Below are positions 19,401 through 27,600 of a stretch of 64,000 nt of DNA, one piece after another. The translations under genes were made by a program, and so were the position numbers. Below the pieces are notes generated by a model, which worked only from the letters and a program-made list of their open reading frames with translations, was not told the origin of the DNA and ran no database searches. The stretch comes from Neolewinella persica DSM 23188. GTDB lineage: Bacteria; Bacteroidota; Bacteroidia; Chitinophagales; Saprospiraceae. Positions within the stretch are counted from its first letter, which is position 1. The number at the start of each line of letters is the position of its first letter. Location: NCBI RefSeq assembly GCF_000373105.1, contig NZ_KB890432.1, positions 47,070 through 111,069 of the forward strand. The letters run 5' to 3'.

Positions 19401-20176
19401 CCATTCATGAGGTTGGCCACCAATGGTGGGGCCACGCCCTGATGTCAAAACCGTCTCCAGGCAGTGGCCTGCTCATCGAAGGCCTGGCCAAGTACACAGA
19501 GGGCGTTGTCATGGACAAATATTACGGCAAAGGCAGCCTCTGGAACCTATCGGATCAGGCCCAACGCAGGTACTTCCGTGAACGGGCTTATGACCCTGCC
19601 CCGGAACAACCTTTACTCCTCGGAGATGCGCCCCATCTCCTTTATGGAAAGAGCTACCCGGCGCTCATGGCTACCAGGGACCTCTTGGGTGAACAGCGGA
19701 TAAACGCCTTGCTGCGTGAGTTGATCGGGAAAGAGAAAGGGCAAACCGAATTTACGGTAACCTCTCTGGATTTGATCAACGGCCTTAAAGAAATGGCCAA
19801 CCCAGAGGAGGAAAAGCTGCTGGAACAATGGCTGGAACGAATCATTATTTACGATATCGCACTGGAGACCGTCGCCTTGCGCAAAGAGGAGGATGGCTTC
19901 CTTATTCAAGGTCGGTTCAAAGCTCATAAAAGGAGTAACGATGCTGAAGAAATCTCCTGTGAACCACTACCGCTTGGGGTATTTACGGTACCCCCGGGTG
20001 AAGTCAGGGATACCTCCCAAATCCTGCATTGGGGCTACTACTCCCCCGGAGCACCATTTGAGTTGAGGGTAACGGAAAGACCTTTTTACCTAAGTATTGA
20101 TCCTTACGGGACTCGGGTAGAGGAAAAGCGGCATGAGAATACGGTTGGGTTGGAGCTTATTGAAGAGACGGAATAA
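16493..20176 (+). CDS. ABC-2-type permease fused to M1-family metallopeptidase
   Basis: A 1227-residue protein. The N-terminal half has two sets of membrane helices in the pattern of ABC-2 permeases (about residues 20-290 and 360-610, with a low-complexity basic linker between). The C-terminal half is an M1 aminopeptidase-like domain with HEVGH (His972, Glu973, His976) and the third zinc ligand Glu996 in LIEGLAKYTEG. The exopeptidase GAMEN motif is replaced by GGMAMPG. I chose the ATG at 16493 (MLYDLLRFEFG) over a TTG at 16439. The usual ABC ATPase partner is not adjacent. It is probably an exporter-coupled or surface peptidase. The substrate is unknown. Confidence 0.85.
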   Translation: MLYDLLRFEFGYQLRQRYVWLFMLLFLSLGLLVGRQDQVGVNIVFNGSYQMSFILGLFSLSTVFIVMFATGNGLHRDQQYKFEEILFSSGLKKWQFYWVRYIGVLGTSALAFGPLVIGLILGQCFADVAPERYGPWTWGNYLKPWCWLVLPNILICSSLIFVVSLLFRNTFAAYATAVLIYAGYWLGAIFLNSPLLAQGVPTSPENMAIAAIASPFGLAAFFEQTQYWTPTEHSFRQLAFTGYLAWNRVLWFGISIAVLLFGYFRFSLRPEVGRGKNRQGQPSKAFALRPRREVRPDSSDQRRLSGNLRPDHPADEPAPIVASRPPSDLPTPFPIVTKTFGVYHEWRAFLRNLSRELRFVFGHLAFLGIFATWLFIVISEVHSHLRIRGDYGEVLYPYLAALIEQFAGVLPYFSLILIVFYGGELVWRERTLRISDIMDAMPVSNAAIYLAKLAALTILPLVLLSSGLLVCLGYQLGYGGVSISPISYLLVFYLLAGRLLFFATLTIMLQSLATNKYLGMLLSLVLCLVLATPLSVRLGLEHPLWRPGDLTQVQFNDMSGFGVELGAYHLRVALVVFLGGFFSLIGFRAWKRGTDENLASRLIRPRPGSSRFERLLSALALIGTAGCIFAIFYQVNMVEPYINASRSTDLSEEYERRFKQYDQLQKLYPVDLNYTIDLFPEERQYSVTARHILKNKGNSPVDKVFLSARLALQEVRLSGGHLLSHDNKHLTYLYQFDTPLQPGDSTTLNYSLEVESTAFNPRLDIANNGTYILPARFEPSMGYRPSREIRNDRERERRGLPPRGEELISSDHFALPTETGLGRVNFECLISTSATQTALAPGTLQKEWTENGRYFAHFKAQEKVVPFLAFFSADYEVRREIYQGITIEHYFHAEHDMNIDASVLAVKRALDYGQEQFGPYPYDYLRIAEIPGHYRFGGMAMPGLISMVSNRYYLVDQRNTTAFNLVAKRAIHEVGHQWWGHALMSKPSPGSGLLIEGLAKYTEGVVMDKYYGKGSLWNLSDQAQRRYFRERAYDPAPEQPLLLGDAPHLLYGKSYPALMATRDLLGEQRINALLRELIGKEKGQTEFTVTSLDLINGLKEMANPEEEKLLEQWLERIIIYDIALETVALRKEEDGFLIQGRFKAHKRSNDAEEISCEPLPLGVFTVPPGEVRDTSQILHWGYYSPGAPFELRVTERPFYLSIDPYGTRVEEKRHENTVGLELIEETE

Positions 20177-20210
20177 AGGGCTTACCGGGTTTATTTACGG
20201 ATCGTTTTTG

Positions 20211-20348
20211 GGCGGGGCCGCAGGTGCAATATTGGGTTACCCGGCCTTCAGGCCGTCCTGTTCTGAGGCCTTCAGGCCCGGATACCGCCTAAAGGCTTTA
20301 AACCTTCACGGCCTGAAGTCCGGGCAACTTTGCACCTGCGGCCCCGCC
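20211..20348. repeat. Composite palindrome bounded by the GC-rich 18-mer
   Basis: GGCGGGGCCGCAGGTGCA at 20211-20228 faces its perfect reverse complement at 20331-20348. Inside, CCCGGCCTTCAGGCCG (20240-20255) faces CGGCCTGAAGTCCGGG (20309-20324) with one mismatch. The 138-bp element could fold into nested stems. It lies between the M1 peptidase stop and alaS. Confidence 0.85.
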
Positions 20349-20450
20349 ACCAAAATCACTGTATCAGCGAGGTTAAAAACACCGACGAATTCCTCCAGCC
20401 CACAGCAACCAATTGCTCCCACCAAAACATTATCTTTGCGCGCCCAAACG

Positions 20451-20523
20451 GTAGTCTTGTGGTCTGGTAGTCTTGTAGACGGGCCACCTACAAGACTACC
20501 AGACCACCAGACTAAAAGACTAC
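20451..20523. repeat. Inverted arms of 8-base tandem units abutting alaS
   Basis: The left arm, 20451-20478, consists of GTAGTCTT/GTGGTCTG units. The right arm, 20488-20523, is its reverse complement, uninterrupted for about 20 bases and then with small changes. The loop is 9 bases. The right arm ends two bases before the alaS start codon, so it must be part of the mRNA leader or core promoter region. Confidence 0.85.
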
Positions 20524-20525
20524 CT

Positions 20526-23150
20526 ATGACTTCCGCTCAAATTCGCCAGGCCTACCTAGACTTCTTCCGTTCCAAAGACCACAAGATCGTGCCTTCGGCC
20601 CCGATCGTGAACAAGGACGATCCCAGCCTGATGTTTACCAACGCGGGGATGAACCAGTTCAAGGATTACTTCCTGGGCGATAAAACGCCCGACCGCCGCC
20701 GGATTGCCGACACGCAGAAGTGTATGCGCGTGAGCGGCAAGCACAATGACCTGGAAGACGTGGGCCGCGATGGTACCCACCACACCATGTTTGAGATGTT
20801 GGGAAACTGGTCGATCGGTGACTACTTCAAAGAAGAAGCCATTGCCTGGAGCTGGGAGTTTTTGACCGAAGCCATGGGCCTCGACCCCGAGTGCCTCTAC
20901 GCCACCGTCTTCGAAGGTGCGCCCGACGAAGGGGTACCGCGTGATGATGAGGCCGATAAGTACTGGCGCAAAGTCCTGCCCGCCGACCGCATTCTGGAAG
21001 GCAACAAAAAAGACAACTTCTGGGAAATGGGCGACACCGGCCCCTGTGGCCCGTGTACTGAGATTCACTTCGACACCCGTAGCCGGGAAGAACGCGCTAA
21101 AGTCTCTGGTCGTGACCTGGTGAACGTTGACGACTCCGGCGTCGTCGAGATCTGGAACAACGTATTCATCCAGTTCAACCGCAAAGCAGACGGCAGCCTC
21201 GAAAATCTGCCCGAAAAGCACGTCGACACCGGCATGGGCTTTGAGCGCCTCTGCATGATCATGCAGGGCAAGGAAGCGACTTACGATACCGACGTATTCA
21301 CCCCACTCCTCCGCGAAATCGAACGCCTTACCGGCAAGACCTACGGCGGCTCTTACGCTGACGATGCCAAAGCAGACATGGCCATGCGCGTCATCGTTGA
21401 CCACCTACGGGCCGTTGCTTTCACCATTGCCGACGGGCAGCTGCCGGGTTCCGGTGGTGCCGGCTACGTCGTTCGTCGCATCCTGCGCCGGGCCGTCCGC
21501 TACGCTTACTCCTTCCTTGACCAAAAGGCACCGTTCATCAATAAGCTGATGAAGACGCTGGTGCAGGAAATGGGCGATGCCTTCCCCGAACTGAAACAGC
21601 AAGAGCAGCAGATCACCCGGATCATTGAGAGTGAGGAAAAATCGTTTCTCAATACCCTGGAGAACGGATTAACCCGCTTCGCCAACCTCGACTCCAAAGA
21701 AGGCGTCATCGGTGGTCAGGACGTCTTCGAGCTCTACGATACCTTCGGCTTCCCGATCGACCTCACCCGCCTGCTGGCAAGTGAGCAAGGGCTGACCATT
21801 GACGAAGACGGTTTCAACACTGCCCTCGCCGAACAAAAGGCCCGCAGCCGCAAAGACGCCGCCAAAGAAGTCGGCGACTGGACCGTCCTTTCCGACGAAG
21901 ACAGCCAGTTCATCGGTTTCGACTACCTCTCCGACGCCGGCGCGAAAATCACCAAGTTCCGTACCGTGAAGGTGAGGGACAAGCCACAATACCACGTCGT
22001 GCTGGACCGCACGCCCTTCTACGGAGAAAGCGGCGGCCAGGCCGGCGATACCGGTAGCCTCAACGTAGGCGGAGAGACCGTTTTCGTGACCGACACCATC
22101 AAGGAAAACGACCTGACGGTACACATCGTCAATAAGCTGCCGGAAAATCCGGACGCTGACGTGTTCGCCCAGGTAAAGGAAGCTGAACGCCAGGCCACCA
22201 GCCAGAACCATACAGCGGCTCACCTGCTGCACGCGGCGCTGCACGAAGTGCTGGGTAAACATGCCATTCAGAAAGGCCAGGATGTCCGCGCTAAGCGCGT
22301 CCGTTTCGACTTCAGCCACTTCGATGCCGTTACGGCAGAGGAGTTGGTGAAAATTGAGAACCTGGTGAACGAGAAAGTTCGGCAGAACATTCCCCTGATC
22401 GAACGTCGGGATGTGCCGATCGCCGAAGCCAGGACCTCCGGTGCCATGATGCTCTTCGGAGAAAAGTACGGCGATGCCGTACGCATCATCACCTTTGATC
22501 CCGACTTCAGTTCGGAACTTTGTGGCGGTACGCACGTAAAGCACACCGGCGAGCTTGGCCTGGTTAAGATTACGGGAGAGAGCAGTGTCGCTGCCGGCAT
22601 CCGTCGGATCGAGGCGGTAACGGCCGAGGGTGCGCAGGCTTACGTAGATGAGCGCCTTGGAACACTTTCTGAAATCCGCGAATTGCTTAAGGGTTCCAGC
22701 AATCCCGTCAAGGCAGTTGCGGCTCTGCAGGACGAGAACCGCAGTCTGAAAAAAGAGATTGAAAAGATGCAGGCGGCCCAGGCCGGCGACATAAAAGGTG
22801 ACCTACAAAAGGCCTTCGAAGTCGTCAATGGCGTCAACTTCCTGGCGGCCAAAGTGCCGCTGTCGGATGCTGCGGCCATCAAAACCCTGGCCTTCCAGCT
22901 GACGGGAGAGCAGGAGAACAGTTTCGTCCTCCTCGGCTCCGAAAACGATGGCAAGGCACTGCTGACGCTGGCCCTATCCAAGGACCTCGCCGATAAAGGT
23001 GAGCTGAATGCCGGAACTATGATTCGTAGCCTCGCCAAGCACATTAAAGGTGGTGGCGGCGGCCAGCCGTTCTTTGCTACTGCGGGGGGGAAGGATCCTG
23101 GGGGGCTGGAGGCTGCTTTGGCTGCTGCTAGAGTTGAGTTAGTGAAGTAG
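20526..23150 (+). CDS. alaS: Alanine--tRNA ligase
   Basis: An 874-residue class II aminoacyl-tRNA synthetase that charges tRNA-Ala. The N-terminus reads MTSAQIRQAYLDFFRSKDH, which fixes the start at 20526. The frame is open much further upstream but runs through repeats. The catalytic core has GMNQFKDYFLG, the TFEMLGNWS-like segment TMFEMLGNWSIGDYF and the 'GAGYVVRRILRRA' motif. The editing domain has HTAAHLLHAAL and the zinc-binding CGGTHVKHTGE. The C-terminal C-Ala domain ends in GGGGGQPFFATAGGKD. It is full length for the family. No obvious T-box or other leader element was seen. The leader is a repeat palindrome. Confidence 0.97.
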   Translation: MTSAQIRQAYLDFFRSKDHKIVPSAPIVNKDDPSLMFTNAGMNQFKDYFLGDKTPDRRRIADTQKCMRVSGKHNDLEDVGRDGTHHTMFEMLGNWSIGDYFKEEAIAWSWEFLTEAMGLDPECLYATVFEGAPDEGVPRDDEADKYWRKVLPADRILEGNKKDNFWEMGDTGPCGPCTEIHFDTRSREERAKVSGRDLVNVDDSGVVEIWNNVFIQFNRKADGSLENLPEKHVDTGMGFERLCMIMQGKEATYDTDVFTPLLREIERLTGKTYGGSYADDAKADMAMRVIVDHLRAVAFTIADGQLPGSGGAGYVVRRILRRAVRYAYSFLDQKAPFINKLMKTLVQEMGDAFPELKQQEQQITRIIESEEKSFLNTLENGLTRFANLDSKEGVIGGQDVFELYDTFGFPIDLTRLLASEQGLTIDEDGFNTALAEQKARSRKDAAKEVGDWTVLSDEDSQFIGFDYLSDAGAKITKFRTVKVRDKPQYHVVLDRTPFYGESGGQAGDTGSLNVGGETVFVTDTIKENDLTVHIVNKLPENPDADVFAQVKEAERQATSQNHTAAHLLHAALHEVLGKHAIQKGQDVRAKRVRFDFSHFDAVTAEELVKIENLVNEKVRQNIPLIERRDVPIAEARTSGAMMLFGEKYGDAVRIITFDPDFSSELCGGTHVKHTGELGLVKITGESSVAAGIRRIEAVTAEGAQAYVDERLGTLSEIRELLKGSSNPVKAVAALQDENRSLKKEIEKMQAAQAGDIKGDLQKAFEVVNGVNFLAAKVPLSDAAAIKTLAFQLTGEQENSFVLLGSENDGKALLTLALSKDLADKGELNAGTMIRSLAKHIKGGGGGQPFFATAGGKDPGGLEAALAAARVELVK

Positions 23151-23225
23151 TGAGTCACTGAGTTGCTGTCGCAACTGCCGTTCGCGGCGCTGCGCTTACT
23201 CACCTCAGGTGAACGAGCGCAGCGG

Positions 23226-23936
23226 CTATAAGCTGTACCGGAGACCAAGACCAGTTGACCAGGCCCGATCTTCCAGGTTGATGCCAAAAAGAACCTGAGC
23301 GTTCAGCGTAAGGATAAGACGATCACTTATCGCCCGCTCCAGGCCTGCGGAGACGGGAATGAACATTGCCGATTTTTTCTCCGTCGTGAACCGTTCAATT
23401 ACGGTTTGCGCCACACGGTCAGCACCGAAGTCGACGTCCAACTCGTAGCGGTAAAAATGGCTACGGGTGGTATAAGCTACACCGGTGCCGAGGTAAAACT
23501 GGTTAGCGGCAACGTTCAGTAGCCGGTAGCGCACGTTAATTCCTGCGGTCAGTACCTTCATTTCATTATCAGCGGGTGCGGTAAATGTTTGCTCTACGGG
23601 ATTGACATCACTTACGCCAAAGCGGGTAAAATCGTTTTCGTAGAGCGTCCCCTCGCCAAAAAGATAGTGTAGGACAGGGTTGATCTGCCAGCGTTCGCTC
23701 AACTGATAATTGAGTCCGAGCGACAGGTAGGGCAGCAAATCACTTTCGGCTACATTCCCATAGAAGCGGTTGAAATCACGGCCCTCAATGGAGTAAAAGA
23801 CTTCTTGAAAATCTGAAAAGGTAGTGTAAGAACCAGCCCCAGCCTGCACCTCAAGAGAGAATTTGTCACCGTTTTGAGCCGTAATGAAATTTCCGAAGCA
23901 AAAGAAAAGAAGAAATAGAACAATTGGCTTATGCAT
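23226..23936 (-). CDS. Outer-membrane beta-barrel protein (secreted)
   Basis: A 236-residue protein with a signal peptide ending in ITAQ (about residue 20). The body consists of alternating amphipathic strands such as YLSLGLNYQLSERWQINPVL, AGINVRYRLL and FYLGTGVAYTTRS, and it ends in LGLRYSL, a beta-barrel closing strand with an OMP-type C-terminus. It is likely an eight-stranded outer-membrane barrel of the OmpW/outer membrane beta-barrel group. No specific ligand can be assigned. It is convergent with alaS and separated from nspC by 147 bp. Confidence 0.75.
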   Translation of the reverse strand: MHKPIVLFLLFFCFGNFITAQNGDKFSLEVQAGAGSYTTFSDFQEVFYSIEGRDFNRFYGNVAESDLLPYLSLGLNYQLSERWQINPVLHYLFGEGTLYENDFTRFGVSDVNPVEQTFTAPADNEMKVLTAGINVRYRLLNVAANQFYLGTGVAYTTRSHFYRYELDVDFGADRVAQTVIERFTTEKKSAMFIPVSAGLERAISDRLILTLNAQVLFGINLEDRAWSTGLGLRYSL

Positions 23937-24083
23937 GGCAATGGGTTTTGATGTAATTACAGGTTCTGACTCCCATAATAAGATACTCCCTAAAAGCCTG
24001 GCAAAAATTTAGCATAGTTTAACGACGGTCCGGCATGATTCTAAAGGTTTTTTAAGGGAAATGACCTGTCGGATCTAGGGTAG

Positions 24084-25208
24084 TTACCCCATCCGCCCCT
24101 CATAATCCTCGTAAGTAAACGACCGCCGGTGGGTCACCTCCCCGTGCGCATCAATGATGCAGATATCCGGGTGCGGCACGCCGTTAAACATCGTTGTTTT
24201 CACGGTGGTGTAGTGGGCCATGTCCTCGAAGAGAATAGTATCTCCGGGGCGGACGGGCTGTGGGAAGTAGTATTCCGCCAGGTAATCGCCAGCCAGGCAG
24301 CTCATACCGCCGAGACGATAGGCATAGGGGAACTCGGGCTTGGCCTCTTTGCTGGCACCACGGATGTCCGGACGGTAAGGCATCTCCAGGGTATCTGGCA
24401 TGTGGCAGGTGAAGCTGACGTCGAGCATCAGGGTACGGTAGCCGTAGTTATCGACAATATCCAGTACGTTGCTCTCCAATGTACCCGTTCCCCAGAGGTG
24501 GGCGCTGCCGGGCTCCAGGATGACCTCCAGGTGTGGGTAGCGCTGGCGAAAATCCTGTAGGCTTTTGATCAATAAGTCTGTATCGTAACCATCTTTGGTC
24601 ATCAGGTGACCACCGCCGAGATTGAGCCATTCCACTTGCTCCAGATAGTGGCCAAACTGGGCTTTGACGCGCTCGATCAGGGTGGCAGTATTCTCTGCCG
24701 TGGATTCGCAAAGGGTGTGAACGTGGATTCCTTTTAGTCCCTTGGGCGGCTTAGCCGGTAGGTTGGGCAGGGTTTCCCCCAGTCGGCCGTGTGGGTCGGC
24801 CGGGTTGTAGAGGTCCGTCTCTACCGGACTGTACTCGGGGTTGACGCGCAGGCCAACGTTGGTGCCGAGGCGTTCCCAGGTTTCGCGGTGGCGCTCCAGC
24901 TCCGTTAGCGTATTAAAGGTGAGGTGGCCGGACATCTCAGCAATCTCGGCAAATTCATGCGGTCGATACACCGGCGCATAAACATGAGGCGGTTTTCCGA
25001 AATGGTTTTTGATTAGTTTCGCCTCGTTCAGGCTGCTGGCCGTAGCACCGGTCAGGTACTCCGCAAAAATGGGAAAGGCCGGCCAGTAAGCAAATGCTTT
25101 CAGGGCCAGGATGATGGTGACATCAGCAGTACTGGCAACGTCGGCGATGCGCTCCAGGTTTTGGCGAACTTTGTCTTCGTAAATGCGGAAGGTTGATCTA
25201 TTGGTCAT
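24084..25208 (-). CDS. nspC: Carboxynorspermidine decarboxylase
   Basis: A 374-residue PLP-dependent decarboxylase of the alanine-racemase/ornithine-decarboxylase fold. The PLP lysine lies in ILALKAFAYW (about residue 37). Further motifs are GLRVNPEYSPVETDLYNP, HVHTLCES, LNLGGGHLMTKDGYD, VILEPGSAHLWGTG and the C-terminal GGMSCLAGDYLAEY, the NspC-type active-site cysteine segment. It makes norspermidine or spermidine from the carboxylated precursor in the aspartate-semialdehyde route. The partner dehydrogenase is not adjacent. The EPGSAH sequence differs slightly from the usual EPGEA. The start ATG at 25208 is at the edge of a repeat array. Confidence 0.88.
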   Translation of the reverse strand: MTNRSTFRIYEDKVRQNLERIADVASTADVTIILALKAFAYWPAFPIFAEYLTGATASSLNEAKLIKNHFGKPPHVYAPVYRPHEFAEIAEMSGHLTFNTLTELERHRETWERLGTNVGLRVNPEYSPVETDLYNPADPHGRLGETLPNLPAKPPKGLKGIHVHTLCESTAENTATLIERVKAQFGHYLEQVEWLNLGGGHLMTKDGYDTDLLIKSLQDFRQRYPHLEVILEPGSAHLWGTGTLESNVLDIVDNYGYRTLMLDVSFTCHMPDTLEMPYRPDIRGASKEAKPEFPYAYRLGGMSCLAGDYLAEYYFPQPVRPGDTILFEDMAHYTTVKTTMFNGVPHPDICIIDAHGEVTHRRSFTYEDYEGRMG

Positions 25209-25347
25209 TGGGGCTAATTGGTCGTATTCGACTATTGGTCTCTTGGTCTATTGGGGTCAGTTAAGACGGTCATGCAAAGAAACACCCAAACGGGCCAATA
25301 GTCCAATAGTCCAATAGTCCAATAGTCCAAAATACTAATAGACCAAT
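25209..25347. repeat. Inverted repeat arms filling the spacer between nspC and the response regulator
   Basis: The left side holds repeated (A)TTGGTC / ACTATTGG units. The right side (25284-25347) holds four copies of CCAATAGT plus degenerate ones, and the two sides are reverse complements in unit sequence. The element fills the whole spacer from the nspC start codon (25208) to the regulator stop codon (25348-25350). Confidence 0.8.
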
Positions 25348-26103
25348 CTACCTTCCCAGCCATTCCTTAAAACTCTTCACCCGCGGCCGGCTGACGATAT
25401 TTTCCAGTTCGCCTTTGGGAGAAAGCGCCAAGACCAGGCGGTGATTGAAGTAAGGCTGTGCCTTCAGAATCCCTTCTACGTGCACGATTTGTGCGCGGTT
25501 GATGCGCGACCAGTCCCGGGGGTCGACTTCTTCCTCGATCCGATCGAGGGTTTCGTCCAGGAGGACGCGCTGACCGGTGGCGGTCAGGGCGAAAGTCAGC
25601 CCGTCGGAAGAATAGATTTGGCGAAGGTCGGCGACCTTTACCGGCAGCCACTCCTGCCCTTTTTGGGCCAAAAATCGTTCGCGGTAGGTGGGCTGTTTTT
25701 GGTGAATGAGATGGGCAAGTTGCCCCCAGTCGGGTTGTAGCGCAGGGCGTTGCAGGTGCTCTAATTTGGAGAGGGCGCGTTCCAGTTCTATCGGATCGAT
25801 GGGCTTCATCAGGTAATCGATGCTGTTGACGCGGAAGGCGCGGACGCCGTACTGATCGTAGGCCGTCGTAAAAATGATCGGGCACTCACAGGCTACCTGT
25901 TCCCAGATACTGAAACTGAGCCCATCGGCCAGGTGGATGTCGCTGAAGATTACGTCCGGATGTGGCTTTTCTTTCAGGGCGCGGACGCAGGATGCAATGG
26001 AATCGGTAGAGAAAGCAATGTTTAACTGAGGCCGCACCTCCGCCAGGAGCTTAGTCAACCTGCGGAGGGCTGGTGGTTCATCTTCTATTATCCAGGCAGT
26101 CAT
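25348..26103 (-). CDS. LytTR-family response regulator
   Basis: A 251-residue regulator. The receiver domain has IEDEP at residues 6-10 and phosphoacceptor Asp55 in DVIFSDIHLADG, then TTAYDQYGVRAFRVNSIDYLMKP. A linker of about 40 residues leads to a LytTR domain with LRQIYSSDGLTFAL and WSRINRAQIVHV. It is the likely partner of the histidine kinase upstream on the same strand, although the two are separated by 138 bp rather than overlapping. Its stop codon is at the edge of a repeat element that fills the gap to nspC. Confidence 0.92.
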   Translation of the reverse strand: MTAWIIEDEPPALRRLTKLLAEVRPQLNIAFSTDSIASCVRALKEKPHPDVIFSDIHLADGLSFSIWEQVACECPIIFTTAYDQYGVRAFRVNSIDYLMKPIDPIELERALSKLEHLQRPALQPDWGQLAHLIHQKQPTYRERFLAQKGQEWLPVKVADLRQIYSSDGLTFALTATGQRVLLDETLDRIEEEVDPRDWSRINRAQIVHVEGILKAQPYFNHRLVLALSPKGELENIVSRPRVKSFKEWLGR

Positions 26104-26241
26104 TCAGATTTGCAATTTTAAGATTCAATATTTAGAATTTATCATTTGCCCGGAGGACAGGCTTCCGCACGTACGCAAGGAGCAGAAAACAGGGGTAAGC
26201 AAATTTTAAACATTGAACGTTAAATCAAACATGTTCAATTG

Positions 26242-27375
26242 CTATGCCGTAGCTGCCCGCCGCACTTGCTTGACCGGGAACACCGGAATACTCACTTCAA
26301 ACCGTTCGTCGGTTTCGGTGATTATTATGGGGTCTTCGGTCACCATTTCGTAGCGGGCCTTTAGGTTCTGGTGGCCCCAGCCGGTAGAGTTTAGCTGTTG
26401 GCTGGTCCGCAGTTGTAATTCATTGCTAACGGTGATGCGGTTTCCCGCCAGCACGATGTCGATTCGCAGCGGAAATTCGTGACTTACTACATTGTGCTTG
26501 ATGGCATTCTCTACCAGTAGCTGTACGGAGAGTGGTACCACCCGGTAGTTACGAAACTCAGCCGGCAGGATCAGTGCCTGCCCTTCTCCTTCACACTGCA
26601 CCGGCGTCCCCGCCCCGAAAGTCCAGCAGACACTCAATTTATCTTCAAAGCGCGTTTGCATCAGGAATACATAGTCCTGCAACGCCCGCACCTCTTCCTC
26701 CAGCGTGATCAACTCCTTGTGCCGCCACTCGAGGATGCGCCGGTAAACTGACGACAGCCGTTGGGTAAACAGGGTTGCCTTCCCGGCATCTTCGGGGATA
26801 ATGTTGACCAAAGTATTAAGGCTGTTAAACAGAAAGTGGGGATTCATCTGCTGCTTCAGCACCGAGAGTTGTGCTTGCATGTTGTCCTTAGCCAGGCGTT
26901 CCTGCACCAGCAGGCTTTCCTTGAATTTCGTGAAGAAGTAGATTCCCTCATACATCGCCAGTACCATGACCACCAGAGTATAAGCCATCACGATTTTATA
27001 AGAAAGTGGCGGATCCGGAATTCCCTGCTCCGGCAAGACATTCTTTAACACAGGCTCCACCAGTGCCGACATGAGCACCACTATGATCGCCAATACTCCC
27101 AGCGTAGCGACGATACGCTGGGCCGTTTGGTGTTGCTCGGGCAGCCTGCGACGAAAATTTAAAGTCGCGAGCCGGCCAACAACCCAGTATAAGGTCGTGA
27201 AGGTTAGAGATATTCCATAACAATTGGCGCTCTCCCACATGCTGATTCCCGGAGTGGCACCTCCGAAGAGGACGTTGCCAATACCCGCCAATGGAAAAAT
27301 ACCTACCAGCATTACACACAGGTCATCGAAACCCAGGTATTTGATGCGTTCGGCCTTGGTGAAGAATAGTTTCAT
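26242..27375 (-). CDS. LytS-like sensor histidine kinase
   Basis: A 377-residue kinase with about four membrane helices (residues 18-38, 52-70, 88-108, 126-147), then the box MNPHFLFNSLNTL (His180), a sequence LITLEEEVRALQDYVFLMQTRF and the ATP-binding segments LVENAIKHNV and GHQNLKARYEM. I chose the start at 27375 (MKLFFTKAERIKYLG), where family homology begins. The open frame continues upstream to 27531, but that part is only translated heptamer repeat. It works with the downstream LytTR regulator. The heptamer array begins four bases before the start codon, so its leader and possibly promoter come from the repeat element. Confidence 0.9.
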   Translation of the reverse strand: MKLFFTKAERIKYLGFDDLCVMLVGIFPLAGIGNVLFGGATPGISMWESANCYGISLTFTTLYWVVGRLATLNFRRRLPEQHQTAQRIVATLGVLAIIVVLMSALVEPVLKNVLPEQGIPDPPLSYKIVMAYTLVVMVLAMYEGIYFFTKFKESLLVQERLAKDNMQAQLSVLKQQMNPHFLFNSLNTLVNIIPEDAGKATLFTQRLSSVYRRILEWRHKELITLEEEVRALQDYVFLMQTRFEDKLSVCWTFGAGTPVQCEGEGQALILPAEFRNYRVVPLSVQLLVENAIKHNVVSHEFPLRIDIVLAGNRITVSNELQLRTSQQLNSTGWGHQNLKARYEMVTEDPIIITETDERFEVSIPVFPVKQVRRAATA

Positions 27376-27378
27376 ACG

Positions 27379-27470
27379 GGTTGCAAGTTTCAGGTTGCAG
27401 GTTGCAGGTTTCAGGTTGCAAGTTGCAAGTTGCAGGTTGCAGGTTGCAGGTTGCAGGTTGCAGGTTGCAG
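27379..27470. repeat. GGTTGCA heptamer array, left arm (13 units)
   Basis: Thirteen consecutive 7-base units, mostly GGTTGCA with AGTTGCA, GGTTTCA and AGTTTCA variants, run from 27379 to 27469. The array begins four bases upstream of the histidine kinase start codon and faces the complementary array at 27979-28041. Confidence 0.92.
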
Positions 27471-27489
27471 CCAATTTTAAACTTAAAAG

Positions 27490-27517
27490 TTTGTTTTTAA
27501 AATAAAAACTATATTTA
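27490..27517 (+). promoter_or_regulatory. Possible Bacteroidota-type promoter for the four-helix-bundle gene
   Basis: TTTG at 27490-27493 and TATATTTA at 27510-27517 are spaced 16 bp, close to the TTTG / TAnnTTTG pattern of Bacteroidota primary sigma promoters. The gene starts 84 bp downstream. The last base of the -7 element is not the consensus G. Confidence 0.4.
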
Positions 27518-27600
27518 CACAGCGACAGCACTTATCAAATCTTTTTTTATAATCTCCTTTCACTCTCTGTCGTGTTCTCATAATATCCAATTTCCAAAAA

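Noticed and set aside
20133..20525. N-terminal extension of AlaS
   Set aside because: The open frame runs through the end of the previous gene and two repeat elements. The synthetase homology begins at 20526.
27379..27470. CRISPR or protein-coding repeat
   Set aside because: The units are contiguous 7-mers with no spacers. The apparent coding frame into the kinase (ATCNLQ repeats) is a by-product of the repeat.
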